64,000 bases of DNA, taken from assembly GCF_004327335.1 (NCBI RefSeq), contig NZ_QJUO01000004.1, positions 62,001-126,000 on the forward strand. Direction: 5' to 3'. Each line of letters starts with the position of its first letter. Position 1 is the stretch's first letter. Below, piece by piece: positions 49,685 to 59,612 of the stretch. The notes under the pieces are model-generated. The model was given only the letters and a program-made list of their open reading frames with translations. It was not told where the DNA came from and made no database searches. The translations under genes and the position numbers were made by a program. Source of the DNA: Stutzerimonas kirkiae. GTDB lineage: Bacteria > Pseudomonadota > Gammaproteobacteria > Pseudomonadales > Pseudomonadaceae.

Positions 49685-51904
49685 TCAGCGCCAGAAACGC
49701 CGCTGCGAACGTGCGACCCAGGCTGGCTCGAAGCGCCCCAGGCGAATGCGCACGGCCCCCTGTTCGGCACTGTCATGCACATGCGCCCCGACCTGCCGGA
49801 CCCTGGCCAGCACCGACGGGTGCGGATGGCCGAAGGCATTGTGGAGGCCGCGGGAAACCAGTACCGCCGAAGGCGAGGTGGTTGCCAGCAAGGCCATGCT
49901 GGAGGAACTGCGGCTACCATGGTGGGGCAGCAGCAGCCAGTCCAGGGGGCCCGCCATCGACGATGCCAGCCAGGCCCGCTCGGTGGCGCTGTCGATATCG
50001 CCGGTCAGCAGGATACGTTCGCCAGCGGCTTCCACCAGCAGCACGCAGGAGGCCTGGTTACCGCTGCTTGCCCGTTCCCACTGCCAGAGGCTGAAATCGA
50101 CACCGTCCCAACGCCAGCGCCGCCCGCTCTCGCAGGCGCCGGCCCGCAGCGCCGCAGCCATGCGCCGCGGCTCCCCGGCAATCACCTCGGCGACCGGCAT
50201 CGAGCGGGCGATGGCAGCGGCACCACCGGCATGGTCATTGTCTGCGTGGCTCAACAGCAGGGTATCCAGTCGACGGACGCCCAACCGACGCAGGGACGGA
50301 AACACCACCCGCTCGCCCAGGTCGAAGTCAGCGTGCCTGGCGCCCGCATCGTAGAGCAAGGCGTGCTGGCGGGTACGCACCAGCACCGCCAGGCCCTGGC
50401 CGACATCGAACATCCAGATTTCCGCCTGCGCCGCTTCCGGCGGCTCCGGGCCGGCGAAGAACAGCGGGAGCAGCAAGGGTATGCCCAGGATACGCCCCGG
50501 CACACCATTCGGCAGCACCGGCAGCAGGCAGCCCAGGGCTACGCAGCAAAGCGCCCAGAAACTCAGTGCGGGGGCGAGCCAGGCATCCTGCCAACTCGCC
50601 AGAAAGGCCAGCACCTCCATCAGCAGGGCCAGCGCCCAGCCGGCGAGCCACAGCATGGCCTCGCCGAGCCAGGGCAACGCCAGCAGCAGGCTGCCCAGCA
50701 ATGCCAGCGGCACCACCAGCCCCACCCAGGGCACTGCCAGCATATTCGCCAGCGGCCCGCTGAAACTGATCGGCAGGCCCAGCGCCAGCGACATCGGCAA
50801 CAACCCGAGCGCCATGATCCATTGCGCTCGCCAGAGCACCTGCCACCAACGCCAGCGCCCTGCCCGCCCGGCGAACGCCAGCACCAGCAGCGCCACCGAG
50901 GCGAAGGACAACCAGAACCCCGCCTGCAGGCTGGCCAGCGGCTCGACCAGCAGCACCAGCAGCATGGCCAGAGCCAGTGGCAGCCAGACGCCCAGGTGGC
51001 GGAAAGCGAGCCGCCAGAGCAACACCGCGGCGACCATCGCACAGGCTCGCCGTACCGGCACCTCGAAACCGGCGAGCCAGCCATAACCAAGCGCCCCCGC
51101 CAGCGCCAGGGCGCAGGCGCCATGCCACCAGGGCCAACGCCCCGGCCACAGGCCCCAGCGCGCCAACAGGGCGACCGAGGCGTACAGCCAGCCGGCCAGC
51201 AGGCTCACATGCTGGCCGGAAATCACCATCAGGTGCACCGTGCCGGTGTCCTGCAGCACTCGCCAGTCCGCCATGCTCAGGCCGGAGCCATCGCCCACCA
51301 CCAGTGCCGCCAGGGCGCCGGCACGCCCGGCGGCGTCCACCTGCAATAGCCGGGTCCGCAAACGGTCGCGAAACCCCACAACGCTCGGCGGTTCATCCAG
51401 CAGCCTGCCAGCCTTGATGGTGCCAGTGGCGCCGATACGCCGCGCCAGCAGCCAGGCTTGGTAATCGAACGACTGCGGATTGACCATGCCATGCGGCCGC
51501 TTCAGCCGTGCCGCCAGGCGCCAGCGCTCGCCGGCCCGCACGCCAGGGCCGCCATACCAGGCCAGCCGTAAACGCCCCGGCAGGCCCGTATGCCGCGACT
51601 GCACGTCCTCGAGAATAAAGCGCACCACGCCCTGCTGATGCTCGGGCAGGCCAACCACCCGGCCCTCGAGCCAGAAGGTGCGGCCATCGCGCTCTTCCGA
51701 CAGGCGGTCATCCAGCGCCCATTGGGCACTGCTACAGGCCCAGCACAGCCCCAGGGCATACAGCCCCAGAGGCCGCGACAGGCGCGAACACAAGGCACCC
51801 AGGGCAAGCAGCCCTAACCCAGCCAGCAGCCATGGCCCCGGTAGCGCAGGAAGAAAACGCAATGTCAGCAGCCCGGCCAGCAGCGCCATGATCCCTGTGC
51901 GCAT
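49685..51904 (-). CDS. comEC: ComEC/Rec2 DNA-uptake channel protein
   Basis: 739-residue inner-membrane protein for DNA transport in natural transformation. It has the N-terminal DUF4131 region, the competence domain (V-I-S-G-Q-H-V-S-L-L-A-G) with many membrane helices, and a C-terminal metallo-beta-lactamase-like domain (S-H-A-D-N-D-H-A-G-G, L-L-P-H-H-G-S-R-S-S). All parts are intact. Confidence 0.94.
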   Translation of the reverse strand: MRTGIMALLAGLLTLRFLPALPGPWLLAGLGLLALGALCSRLSRPLGLYALGLCWACSSAQWALDDRLSEERDGRTFWLEGRVVGLPEHQQGVVRFILEDVQSRHTGLPGRLRLAWYGGPGVRAGERWRLAARLKRPHGMVNPQSFDYQAWLLARRIGATGTIKAGRLLDEPPSVVGFRDRLRTRLLQVDAAGRAGALAALVVGDGSGLSMADWRVLQDTGTVHLMVISGQHVSLLAGWLYASVALLARWGLWPGRWPWWHGACALALAGALGYGWLAGFEVPVRRACAMVAAVLLWRLAFRHLGVWLPLALAMLLVLLVEPLASLQAGFWLSFASVALLVLAFAGRAGRWRWWQVLWRAQWIMALGLLPMSLALGLPISFSGPLANMLAVPWVGLVVPLALLGSLLLALPWLGEAMLWLAGWALALLMEVLAFLASWQDAWLAPALSFWALCCVALGCLLPVLPNGVPGRILGIPLLLPLFFAGPEPPEAAQAEIWMFDVGQGLAVLVRTRQHALLYDAGARHADFDLGERVVFPSLRRLGVRRLDTLLLSHADNDHAGGAAAIARSMPVAEVIAGEPRRMAAALRAGACESGRRWRWDGVDFSLWQWERASSGNQASCVLLVEAAGERILLTGDIDSATERAWLASSMAGPLDWLLLPHHGSRSSSSMALLATTSPSAVLVSRGLHNAFGHPHPSVLARVRQVGAHVHDSAEQGAVRIRLGRFEPAWVARSQRRFWR

Positions 51905-52339
51905 CGCTCATGTCCCGCATCCGTGGTGGCCACTGAAGCTATCAGGAGTGCCGATGGCGATCCGTGAAGTGCTTCACGGTTTCGGGAGTTGCTCGCTACG
52001 CCTGAGTGTCAGCGCCTTATTATCTTCGCCACAGTGCGTTCGCGAAGCCGTGGTGGAGCACAGGGCAAGCGCATGAACACCCACCGCTCCCGTGCAGCAA
52101 TATGCCCTGCTTCAGGGAGCGAAACAGTGCGACTGGATTGGTAATCGCGTGTTTGGCTACAGGCTGTGTATAGCGTGCCCCATGGCTTACCGTATCTGTG
52201 CGAATGCCCAATATCCATGCGCATGGACCGGGATTTCATTCGATCGCCCTGCACTTGGTCCAAGCTCCGGTACCGGCTCGGACACTCCTACCTTATACTT
52301 CCGTCAGGAATGCATATACGAGAGTCAGGAACGAACCTC
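51905..52339. promoter_or_regulatory. Gap with putative promoter of the HD-NTase-phosphatase operon
   Basis: TATACT at 52294-52299, 40 bases before the HD gene, is a good -10 box; no matching -35 is clear, so an activator may be needed. Two dyads lie further left: CCGTGAAG-TG-CTTCACGG at 51962-51979 and CGCTCCC...GGGAGCG at about 52083-52121. No gene seen. Confidence 0.45.
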
Positions 52340-53422
52340 ATGCGCCCCGTCTTACACACTGCCCCGGAAAAGGCAGCCTTCGTTCTGCCGGTGAAAGGCG
52401 AGACCAGTACACTGGCTGGCTGGGTCGAGGCAGTGGAAGCCGACCCGGTGGCCCGAGCGATCATCGAGTCGAAACCCTTCCAGCGCCTCAGGTCCATCTC
52501 GTTCCTGGGCGCACTGGACCATGTCGCGACCACCGCCAGCCTGAAAAAAGCGCCGAGAACCCGCGCCAATCACTCCCTGCATGTGGCGGCCCTGGCCGCT
52601 TTCGTCGCCCATCGGCGTGGCTACGACGACGACCTGGCGCGCCATCTGCGGACAGCCGGCCTGCTGCATGACATCGGCCACCCGCCACTGTCGCACAGTG
52701 TCGAACCCTACCTGCAGAAGCGCTTCGGTTACGGTCATCACGAAATGGGCGAGATGCTGATCGCGGGGCAACGGCCCATCGCCATTGGGCTGCAGAAGAC
52801 CCTGGCCAAAACGTTGGACATCACCTTCGTGACAGACCTGATAGCCGGTCGGGTCGGCGCGAGCGAAGGCGGCGATCTGTTCAGCAGCCCCATCAATATC
52901 GACACTATCGAGGGCATCATCCGCAGCTACCGCTACTTGCGCGATACGCCTACGGCGCTCAACCCACTGCAGGTGGCGGAAGCCTCGCTCGTGGATCGCA
53001 GCGAGTCGCGCTTCAAGGTGCTGGACCGTTTCTGGGAGCTGAAAGATTTCATCTACAACAGGCTTATCACCCAGGACATCGGACTGATCGCCGACCAGTA
53101 CAGCCAGCTCTACTTTGCCGAGGGTAGCCAGCCATTGGGCGAAGACGAACTGTTCGACACGGAAGCACAATGGCAGCGCAGACACCCTCAGCTCTTCAGC
53201 GACCTGATAAGCATCAATAGCGTCCGCGACACGCCCGCGGCGCTGGAAAGCGCCACACTCCAGTACAGTGTTCGCCGTTACGAAATAGTGGCGGGAAGCC
53301 TGGATGTGCAGCGCTATCGCTGTACGAAAGAGCCCACGCAAAGGACGCTTGCCGCCACCAGGCATGGCGCAAGCCAGGAAAATGTCCAGTTAGGCCTCGA
53401 CTTCAAGGTGCAATGGAACTGA
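52340..53422 (+). CDS. HD-domain phosphohydrolase (SAMHD1/dGTPase-like)
   Basis: A 360-residue HD-superfamily protein. The order D-P-V-A-R-A-I-I...F-Q-R-L-R-S-I-S-F-L-G, N-H78-S-L-H-V, L-L-H110-D111-I-G-H114-P-P-L-S-H and S-S-P-I-N-I-D188-T-I-E matches dNTP triphosphohydrolases of the SAMHD1/dGTPase type, so the metal ligands are complete. The substrate could be a (d)NTP or a modified or cyclic nucleotide. ATG at 52340 has CAGGAACGA upstream. First gene of a three-gene operon; the next starts four bases after its stop. I do not know a named system with this composition. Confidence 0.82.
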   Translation: MRPVLHTAPEKAAFVLPVKGETSTLAGWVEAVEADPVARAIIESKPFQRLRSISFLGALDHVATTASLKKAPRTRANHSLHVAALAAFVAHRRGYDDDLARHLRTAGLLHDIGHPPLSHSVEPYLQKRFGYGHHEMGEMLIAGQRPIAIGLQKTLAKTLDITFVTDLIAGRVGASEGGDLFSSPINIDTIEGIIRSYRYLRDTPTALNPLQVAEASLVDRSESRFKVLDRFWELKDFIYNRLITQDIGLIADQYSQLYFAEGSQPLGEDELFDTEAQWQRRHPQLFSDLISINSVRDTPAALESATLQYSVRRYEIVAGSLDVQRYRCTKEPTQRTLAATRHGASQENVQLGLDFKVQWN

Positions 53423-53426
53423 CAGC

Positions 53427-54407
53427 ATGAGCATGAATACGGACGTTCACACCAATATCGACAAGGCCGCTGCCTTTACTGCCACTAAATTGGAAACGCT
53501 GAGGAACGAGATATCAACGCTTCTTTCGGCTAGCCCATTTAACGAGGCCATGACCATCATTACCACAGGCTCCTACGGCCGAGCCGAAGCTACGGAAGAA
53601 TCGGACTTGGACTGGTTCATCATCTTCGACCGGGATCAGCCGGTGGAAGTCATCAGTGATGAAATCCAGGGCATCAATGAAGTGATCACCCGGCACATCG
53701 ACAAGGTCACGGGCGATACCGGGACCTTCGGCAAGGATGCCATCGTACGTTTCAGTGAAATGCAGAACAACATCGGCGGGAACGATGACAGCAATGAGTC
53801 CCTGACCCGACGACTGCTGTTCCTGCTGGAAGGCACCTGGCTGTACGGAGAGGAGCGTTTTGCGGACTACCGGCGGCAACTGCTGGAAAAATACATCAAG
53901 CCCGATGCCCCGGGAGAACAGATGCCGCGCTTCCTGCTCAACGACATCATCCGCTACTACCGAACCATTGCCACGGATTTCGAGTTCAAGACATCCGAGC
54001 GCAAGAAGCCCTGGGGGCTCAGGAATATCAAGCTGCGCTTTTCCAGAAAGCTCATCTACTTCAGTGGAATCATCGTTGCTGCCGAGCTGAAGGAACTGGG
54101 CTGGCAGCAAAAAATAGAAAAAGGACTCGCACTGTTCGAACAGTTTCCACTGGAGAGAATCCGCGCCTTGGGGGCAGACCTGGCGGCGACCCCCGTGATA
54201 CTCGCTACTTATGAATCCTTCATGGCCCGCCTGGCCCAGCCGGAAGTACGGCAGGCCCTGGAAGGAGTAGTCAAGGAGCAGCGCCTGGAGAACCCGGAGT
54301 ACAAGGAACTCAGGAAAACCAGCCATGAATTCTCGAAGGCACTGCACAAGTGGCTGAAGGAAAAGTACGGCGAAGAACACCCGATCCACCACGCCCTGGT
54401 GTTCTGA
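53427..54407 (+). CDS. Nucleotidyltransferase-domain protein
   Basis: A 326-residue protein with the polymerase-beta-type nucleotidyltransferase motif G48-S-Y-G-R-A-E-A-T-E-E-S-D60-L-D62-W; both metal-binding aspartates are present. The rest is helical (R-Y-Y-R-T-I-A-T-D-F-E-F-K, K-P-W-G-L-R-N-I-K-L-R-F-S-R-K-L), which I associate with uncharacterised DUF294/GlnD-like nucleotidyltransferases. It might add a nucleotide to a protein, an RNA end or a small molecule. The coding DNA is A/T-richer than its housekeeping neighbours. Its stop shares a base with the next start. Confidence 0.8.
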   Translation: MSMNTDVHTNIDKAAAFTATKLETLRNEISTLLSASPFNEAMTIITTGSYGRAEATEESDLDWFIIFDRDQPVEVISDEIQGINEVITRHIDKVTGDTGTFGKDAIVRFSEMQNNIGGNDDSNESLTRRLLFLLEGTWLYGEERFADYRRQLLEKYIKPDAPGEQMPRFLLNDIIRYYRTIATDFEFKTSERKKPWGLRNIKLRFSRKLIYFSGIIVAAELKELGWQQKIEKGLALFEQFPLERIRALGADLAATPVILATYESFMARLAQPEVRQALEGVVKEQRLENPEYKELRKTSHEFSKALHKWLKEKYGEEHPIHHALVF

Positions 54408-54952
54408 TGGCGCTGTACTTTCTGCGCCACGCCCAGACCCCGGGCAACGCCACGAATGTCTGGGTTGGCCGCAACGATCAGCCACTCAGTGAAAAAGGCC
54501 GGATGAAACTGGAGCAGAAAGCCCTGGAGCTGTCCGCCATTGACTTTGCCCTTGTGCTTACCAGCCCACTGCAAAGAGCCCATGCGACCGCAAAAGCTAT
54601 TGCCCTGGCGCAGCGCGGCAAGGTCGATATAGTCGTTCGCCACGGCCTGCAGGAAAGAGACTTTGGCTGCCTCGAAGGACAGCCCAAGAGTCACGAGAAC
54701 CGCTTGCGCCTGCAACTGGAGGAGACGGTCGAGCCGATCGAAAGCCTGCGCAAACGCATCGAAGCCGTAGTGGTCGAGGCAGAGTCATTGCCAGGAAATA
54801 TCCTGCTGGTATCCCACTCGGCGGTTTACAACTGCATTGTGCGAACGATGGGCTACCGAGCGATACCGGCCAGGGATGCACTTGAAAACCTTGACTGGTG
54901 CGAACTGCGCCGCAGCCGTGGCGAGCAGGCACGGAGGCGCCAGCTACGCTGA
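54407..54952 (+). CDS. Histidine phosphatase (phosphoglycerate-mutase-like)
   Basis: A 181-residue histidine phosphatase with the R7-H8-A-Q-T catalytic motif, L-T-S-P-L-Q-R-A, the acid in Q-E-R-D-F-G, and the second histidine in V-S-H-S-A-V-Y-N. The substrate is unknown. The overlap TGATG with the nucleotidyltransferase gene shows translational coupling, so its phosphatase activity probably belongs to the same pathway. It ends 14 bases from the convergent lolE. Confidence 0.88.
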   Translation: MALYFLRHAQTPGNATNVWVGRNDQPLSEKGRMKLEQKALELSAIDFALVLTSPLQRAHATAKAIALAQRGKVDIVVRHGLQERDFGCLEGQPKSHENRLRLQLEETVEPIESLRKRIEAVVVEAESLPGNILLVSHSAVYNCIVRTMGYRAIPARDALENLDWCELRRSRGEQARRRQLR

Positions 54953-54965
54953 ACGGAACTGCGCG

Positions 54966-56222
54966 TCACTCGTAGCGCAATGCTTCCGCCGGCTGGGTCT
55001 GGGCCGCGCGCCAGGCCGGGTAGAGGGTCGCCAGGAAACTCAGCAGCATGGCCGCCAGGGTCACCAGCAGCACGTCCGCCCATTGCAGTTCGGAAGGCAG
55101 GGTGCTGATGTAGTAGGCATCCGAGGAAAACACCTGGCGCCCGGAAACAGCCTCCAGCCAGCCGACCAGCGCGCTGACGTTGAGCGCCCCGAGCACGCCC
55201 AGCAGGGTGCCGATCAGGGTGCCGGTGCAACCGATGATGCTGCCCTGCACCATGAAGATCGCCATGATCTGCCGGGGCGTCGCGCCCAGGGTGCGCAAGA
55301 TGGCGATATCACCACGTTTGTCAGCCACCACCATGATCAGCGTAGCAATGATGTTGAAGGCCGCCACCGCCACGATCAGCAGCAACAGCAGGCCGATCAT
55401 GGTCTTCTCCATCTTCATCGCGCTGAACAGGCTGCCCTGGGTCAGCGACCAGTCCTCGGCGCGATAGCCTTCGCCAGCGTCCGCGGAAAGTTGCTCGGCC
55501 AGTTGCCGGGCGACCTGGGGCGCGCGGTAGAGATCGGCCAGGCGCAGACGCACGGCCTGCACCTGCTCGGGCTGCCAACGCAGGATCTGCGCCGCATCCG
55601 CACGATGAATGAAAGCCAGGCTGCCGTCGATCTCGGCACCGACACGGAACACGCCCACGACATTCAACCGCTGCATACGCGGCGTCACACCACCGGCCGT
55701 GGCGCTGGCCTCGGGTACGATCAGCGTCAGCTTGTCACCCAGCGAAAGGCCGAAGCGACGGGCGCTCATGGCGCCGATGATCACGCCATATTCACCGGCC
55801 CGCAGGTCCTGCAGCCGCCCGCCGACCAGCTTGTCGCCCAGGCTGGAAACGGCCGCCTGGGCGTCCGGCTCGATACCGTCGATCTGGATCGGCTGCATGC
55901 TGCCCTTGAACGACAGCATGCCTTCGAGCTGGGTGATCGGCGCCGCGCCCAGCACTTCCGGGCTGCCTTCGACCCTGGCGGCCAGCGCCCGCCAGTCGTC
56001 CAGCGGGCCGTCGCCGAGCAGCATGGCATGGGGGATCATGCCGAGGATGCGCGAGCTCATCTCGCGCTGGAAACCGTTCATCACCGACAGCACCATGATC
56101 ATCGCCAGCACGCCCAGCGCCAGGCCGATCATCGAAGTCAGGGAGATGAACGAGATGAAATGGTTGCGGCGCTTGGCCCGCGTATAGCGGCCGCCGATGA
56201 ACAGGCTCAGGGGGCGGAACAT
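54966..56222 (-). CDS. lolE: Lipoprotein-releasing permease, LolC/LolE family
   Basis: 418-residue MacB/FtsX-type permease of the LolCDE ABC transporter, which extracts lipoproteins from the inner membrane for LolA. Four membrane helices with a large periplasmic domain after helix 1. It ends [12 protein letters not shown]. The name lolE follows order (third gene); the two permeases are close paralogues and cannot be told apart surely by sequence. A 53-bp stretch at 55348-55400 is identical to 57307-57359 in the partner gene. Confidence 0.88.
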   Translation of the reverse strand: MFRPLSLFIGGRYTRAKRRNHFISFISLTSMIGLALGVLAMIMVLSVMNGFQREMSSRILGMIPHAMLLGDGPLDDWRALAARVEGSPEVLGAAPITQLEGMLSFKGSMQPIQIDGIEPDAQAAVSSLGDKLVGGRLQDLRAGEYGVIIGAMSARRFGLSLGDKLTLIVPEASATAGGVTPRMQRLNVVGVFRVGAEIDGSLAFIHRADAAQILRWQPEQVQAVRLRLADLYRAPQVARQLAEQLSADAGEGYRAEDWSLTQGSLFSAMKMEKTMIGLLLLLIVAVAAFNIIATLIMVVADKRGDIAILRTLGATPRQIMAIFMVQGSIIGCTGTLIGTLLGVLGALNVSALVGWLEAVSGRQVFSSDAYYISTLPSELQWADVLLVTLAAMLLSFLATLYPAWRAAQTQPAEALRYE

Positions 56223-56932
56223 CAGGCCACCACCAGGCGACCGCCTTCCAGGCGTAGCGTCATGTCCATCTGCGCGGCTAGTTGCGGGTCATGGGTCACC
56301 ACCAGGAACGCCGTGCGCACCGAGTTGCTCAGTTCCAGCATCAGCTCCTGGATACCCTGGGCGGTGTGCTGGTCGAGGTTGCCGGTCGGCTCGTCGAGCA
56401 ACACCAGTGCCGGGCTGTTGGCCAGCGCACGGGCGATCGCCACCCGCTGGCGCTCGCCGCCGGATAGCTCAGAAGGCTTGTGTTCGAGGCGATGGCCGAG
56501 GCCGACCCGGGTCAGCAACTCGCTGGCCTTGCGCTGCGCCTCGGCGATCGGCGTGGTGCCGATCAGCAACGGCATGCAGACGTTCTCCAGCGCGGTGAAC
56601 TCGGCCAACAGGTGGTGGAACTGGTAGACGAAGCCCAGCGCCCGGTTACGCAGCAGGCCGCGCGCCTTCTCGTTGAGCGCCGACAGCTCCTCGCCGGCCA
56701 GCCAGACGCTGCCCTCGCTGGGCGTATCCAGCCCGCCCAGCAGGTTGAGCAGCGTGCTCTTGCCCGAGCCGGAACTGCCGACGATAGCCACGCGCTGGCC
56801 CGGATACAGTTCCAGGTTCAGCCCGCTGAGCACCGCCACCGACTCCGGCCCCTGCTCGTAACACTTGCCCAGGTTGCGACAGCTCAGTACGGCGTCGCCC
56901 GTTCCCCGCTCGTTCATAACCGGCTCACTCAT
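56222..56932 (-). CDS. lolD: Lipoprotein-releasing ATPase LolD
   Basis: 236-residue ABC ATPase of the LolCDE complex: Walker [10 protein letters not shown], signature L-S-G-G-E-R-Q-R, Walker [12 protein letters not shown]. Overlaps lolC by eight bases and lolE by one. Confidence 0.95.
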   Translation of the reverse strand: MSEPVMNERGTGDAVLSCRNLGKCYEQGPESVAVLSGLNLELYPGQRVAIVGSSGSGKSTLLNLLGGLDTPSEGSVWLAGEELSALNEKARGLLRNRALGFVYQFHHLLAEFTALENVCMPLLIGTTPIAEAQRKASELLTRVGLGHRLEHKPSELSGGERQRVAIARALANSPALVLLDEPTGNLDQHTAQGIQELMLELSNSVRTAFLVVTHDPQLAAQMDMTLRLEGGRLVVA

Positions 56933-58172
56933 AGCGCAAGGCCTCCGCCGGCTGGGTGCGCGCGGCGCGCCAGGCCGGGTACAGGGTGGCGAGGAAGCTC
57001 AGCACGAGCGCCGCGACACACACCTGGAACACGTCCGCGAACATCAGTTGCGAAGGCAGGTAATCGATGAAATAGACATCGGCATTGAGAAACTTGTGCC
57101 CCAGCAGGCGCTCCAGCAGCGCCACTCCGGCGCTCACGTTGAGCGCCGCCAGTATCCCCAGCACGGCGCCAATCAGCGTGCCGACCACACCGACGATGAC
57201 ACCCTGCACCATGAAGATGCCCATGATCTGCCGGGGCGTGGCGCCGAGGGTGCGCAGGATGGCGATGTCACCGCGCTTGTCGGTCACCACCATGACCAGG
57301 GTGGAGATGATGTTGAAGGCCGCCACCGCCACGATCAGCAGCAACAGCAGGCCGATCATCGCCTTCTCCATGCGGATCGCCTGGTAGAGGTTACCGTGGG
57401 AGCGCGTCCAGTCCCGCGAGTAGAATTCGCCGTCCAGCGCACCCGCCAGCTCCCAGGCGATCTTCGGCGCCTGGAACAGGTCGTCGAAGCGCAGCCGCAG
57501 CCCCTGCACCTGCTCCGGCTTCCAGCGCTGCAGGCGCGCCAGGTCGGCATGGTTGGCCAGCGCCACGTAGCCGTCGATCTCGCCGGCACCGACATGGAAA
57601 ATGCCGACCACGGTGAAGCGCTTCATGCGCGGGAACATGCCCGCCGGCGTCACCGTGACTTCCGGTGCGACGAAGGTGATCCGGTCGCCGACCCCGACCC
57701 CCAGGCGCTGCGCCGCCTTGTCGCCGATGACGATACCGAACGCACCGGCTTCGAGCCGCTCCAGCGAGCCTTCGCGGAAGAAGCGGTCGATGATCGAGAC
57801 CTGGTGCTCGGCCACCGGGTCGATGGCGTTGATCAGGATCTTGCTGACCTTGCCCTGGTGCGTCAGCAAGCCCTGCGCCTGGATGAAAGGCGCCACCGCC
57901 AGCACTTGCGGATGCTCGCGCAGGCGCTCGGCGAGGGCCTGCCAGTCGTCGATCGGCTGGGCGCTCTCGATGGTCGCGTGGGGCACCATGCCAAGCACGC
58001 GGGTACGCATTTCATGGTCGAAGCCATTCATCACCGACAGCACCAGGATCATCACCAGAACGCCCAGCGCCAGGCCGATCATCGAGGTGAAGGAAATGAA
58101 GGAGACGAAGCGACTACGACGCCTGGCGCGGGTGTAGCGTGCGCCGATGAAGACAGACAGCGGTCTGAACAT
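56925..58172 (-). CDS. lolC: Lipoprotein-releasing permease, LolC/LolE family
   Basis: 415-residue permease partner of the previous one, same layout ([16 protein letters not shown] start, [11 protein letters not shown] end). First gene of lolC-lolD-lolE by order, hence the symbol. The periplasmic hook that binds LolA in LolC was not verified. Confidence 0.88.
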   Translation of the reverse strand: MFRPLSVFIGARYTRARRRSRFVSFISFTSMIGLALGVLVMILVLSVMNGFDHEMRTRVLGMVPHATIESAQPIDDWQALAERLREHPQVLAVAPFIQAQGLLTHQGKVSKILINAIDPVAEHQVSIIDRFFREGSLERLEAGAFGIVIGDKAAQRLGVGVGDRITFVAPEVTVTPAGMFPRMKRFTVVGIFHVGAGEIDGYVALANHADLARLQRWKPEQVQGLRLRFDDLFQAPKIAWELAGALDGEFYSRDWTRSHGNLYQAIRMEKAMIGLLLLLIVAVAAFNIISTLVMVVTDKRGDIAILRTLGATPRQIMGIFMVQGVIVGVVGTLIGAVLGILAALNVSAGVALLERLLGHKFLNADVYFIDYLPSQLMFADVFQVCVAALVLSFLATLYPAWRAARTQPAEALRYE

Positions 58173-58255
58173 AAGCCGGAGGATTCGCTGGCAGGAATGG
58201 GAACGGGGTCAGCCTGGTATACACTTGGACGACTACCCCAACATGGGTCTTGGCC

Positions 58256-58855
58256 ATGTCATCACAAGACATCGAAGAACGCCGCGAATACTACCGCATC
58301 GAAGACCGGATCGCACTGCAAATCCTGCCGCGGGAACATCAGGAAACAAGCGCGGAAGACCGCGAACCCGCGCTGTTCGAACTGTTCGGCGAGCTGCACC
58401 GCCTGGACTTCGAAGCGCAATTGCTGCTGCGCCAGATCGCCGAAAACGACCGCACCCTGGCCAATTACCTGAAAGTACAGAACAAGCGCATCGAACTGCT
58501 GGGCCAGGCCATCGCCAGCAACCTGCTGGAAGCCATCGGCCCGGCCCGGACCGTCATGCTGTCGGAGGCCGGAATCGACTTCCAGCACGACCAGCCGTTG
58601 GCCGAAGGCGAATCAATCACCCTCAAGCTGGTGCTGATGCCCCTGGCCCTGGGCCTGCGCCTGCCGGCACGGGTGCTGCGCTGCAGCCACAACGCGACGG
58701 GCTATGCCATAGCCGCGGCGTTCGAATCCCTGAGCGATGCCCAGCGCCAGTTCCTGGCACGTCATATCCTGCAGAAACAGGCGCTGGAGCGGCGCCTGGC
58801 CAAGGAGCGGCAGGAACAACGGCAAGAAGAACCGCAACAGGCGGACAGTCACTGA
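58256..58855 (+). CDS. PilZ-domain protein
   Basis: A 199-residue protein that opens R-R-E-Y-Y-R-I-E-D-R (PilZ-type R-x-x-x-R-like start) and has a beta-rich part around V-M-L-S-E-A-G-I-D-F, matching the D/N-x-S-x-x-G motif loosely. A helical insert (about 40-95) separates the two parts. A c-di-GMP role is possible but the motif is imperfect. Divergent from lolC, same place as in P. aeruginosa. Start ATG 58256. Confidence 0.7.
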   Translation: MSSQDIEERREYYRIEDRIALQILPREHQETSAEDREPALFELFGELHRLDFEAQLLLRQIAENDRTLANYLKVQNKRIELLGQAIASNLLEAIGPARTVMLSEAGIDFQHDQPLAEGESITLKLVLMPLALGLRLPARVLRCSHNATGYAIAAAFESLSDAQRQFLARHILQKQALERRLAKERQEQRQEEPQQADSH

Positions 58856-58882
58856 CCCACCACCCTCTGCAGGAGCCTTATC

Positions 58883-59611
58883 GTGACCCTGATCTACGGC
58901 CATCGCGGCGCCAGGGGCGAAGCCCCGGAAAACACCCTGGCCAGTTTCCAGCAATGCCTGGAACATGGCGTACAGCGCTGTGAACTCGACCTGCACCTGT
59001 CCCGCGATGGCGAGTTGATGGTGATCCACGATCCATCGCTCAAGCGCACCACCGGGCGCCGCGGCAAGGTCGTGGAACACGATGCCGCGGACCTGGCCGG
59101 CTACGATGCGCGCCACGGCGGCCCCGGCTGGAAGCAACCCTGCCCGATACCGAGGCTGGTCGAACTGTTCGAGAAATGCCCGTTCGAGCACTGGCAACTC
59201 GAGGTCAAGAGCGCTTCGCGCACCCGTGCCGCGCGCACCGTGCTGGCGATCCAGGCCCTGGCCCGGGAGCATGGCCTGCTGGAGCGCATCACCGTGACCT
59301 CGAGTTCGCGGGAAGTGCTGCGCGCCCTGCTGCGGCTGGCACCGGAAATCCCCAGGGGCCTGGTGGCCGAATACGGTTGGCTCGACCCGCTGAAAGTCGC
59401 CCGCCAGTACGACTGCTCGCTGCTGGCATTGAAATGGACGCTGTGCACGCCGGAGCGCGTGGCCAAGGCGCGCCAGCAGGGGCTGCATGTCTCGATCTGG
59501 ACGGTCAACGACCCGGCCCTGATGAAGCGCCTGGCCAGCCTCGGGGTCGACAGCATCATCACCGACTTCCCGGGCCTGGCGCTGGCGACCTTGGGGGAAA
59601 GCCAGGGCTGA
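58883..59611 (+). CDS. glpQ: Glycerophosphodiester phosphodiesterase
   Basis: 242-residue cytoplasmic GDPD with Y-G-H-R-G-A-R-G-E-A-P-E-N-T, C-E-L-D-L-H-L-S-R-D-G and V-I-H-D-P catalytic motifs. It splits glycerophosphodiesters into sn-glycerol 3-phosphate and an alcohol. It starts with GTG, preceded by CAGGAG. No signal peptide, so UgpQ-like. The next base after its stop begins a heptamer array. Confidence 0.9.
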   Translation: MTLIYGHRGARGEAPENTLASFQQCLEHGVQRCELDLHLSRDGELMVIHDPSLKRTTGRRGKVVEHDAADLAGYDARHGGPGWKQPCPIPRLVELFEKCPFEHWQLEVKSASRTRAARTVLAIQALAREHGLLERITVTSSSREVLRALLRLAPEIPRGLVAEYGWLDPLKVARQYDCSLLALKWTLCTPERVAKARQQGLHVSIWTVNDPALMKRLASLGVDSIITDFPGLALATLGESQG

Positions 59612-59612
59612 G

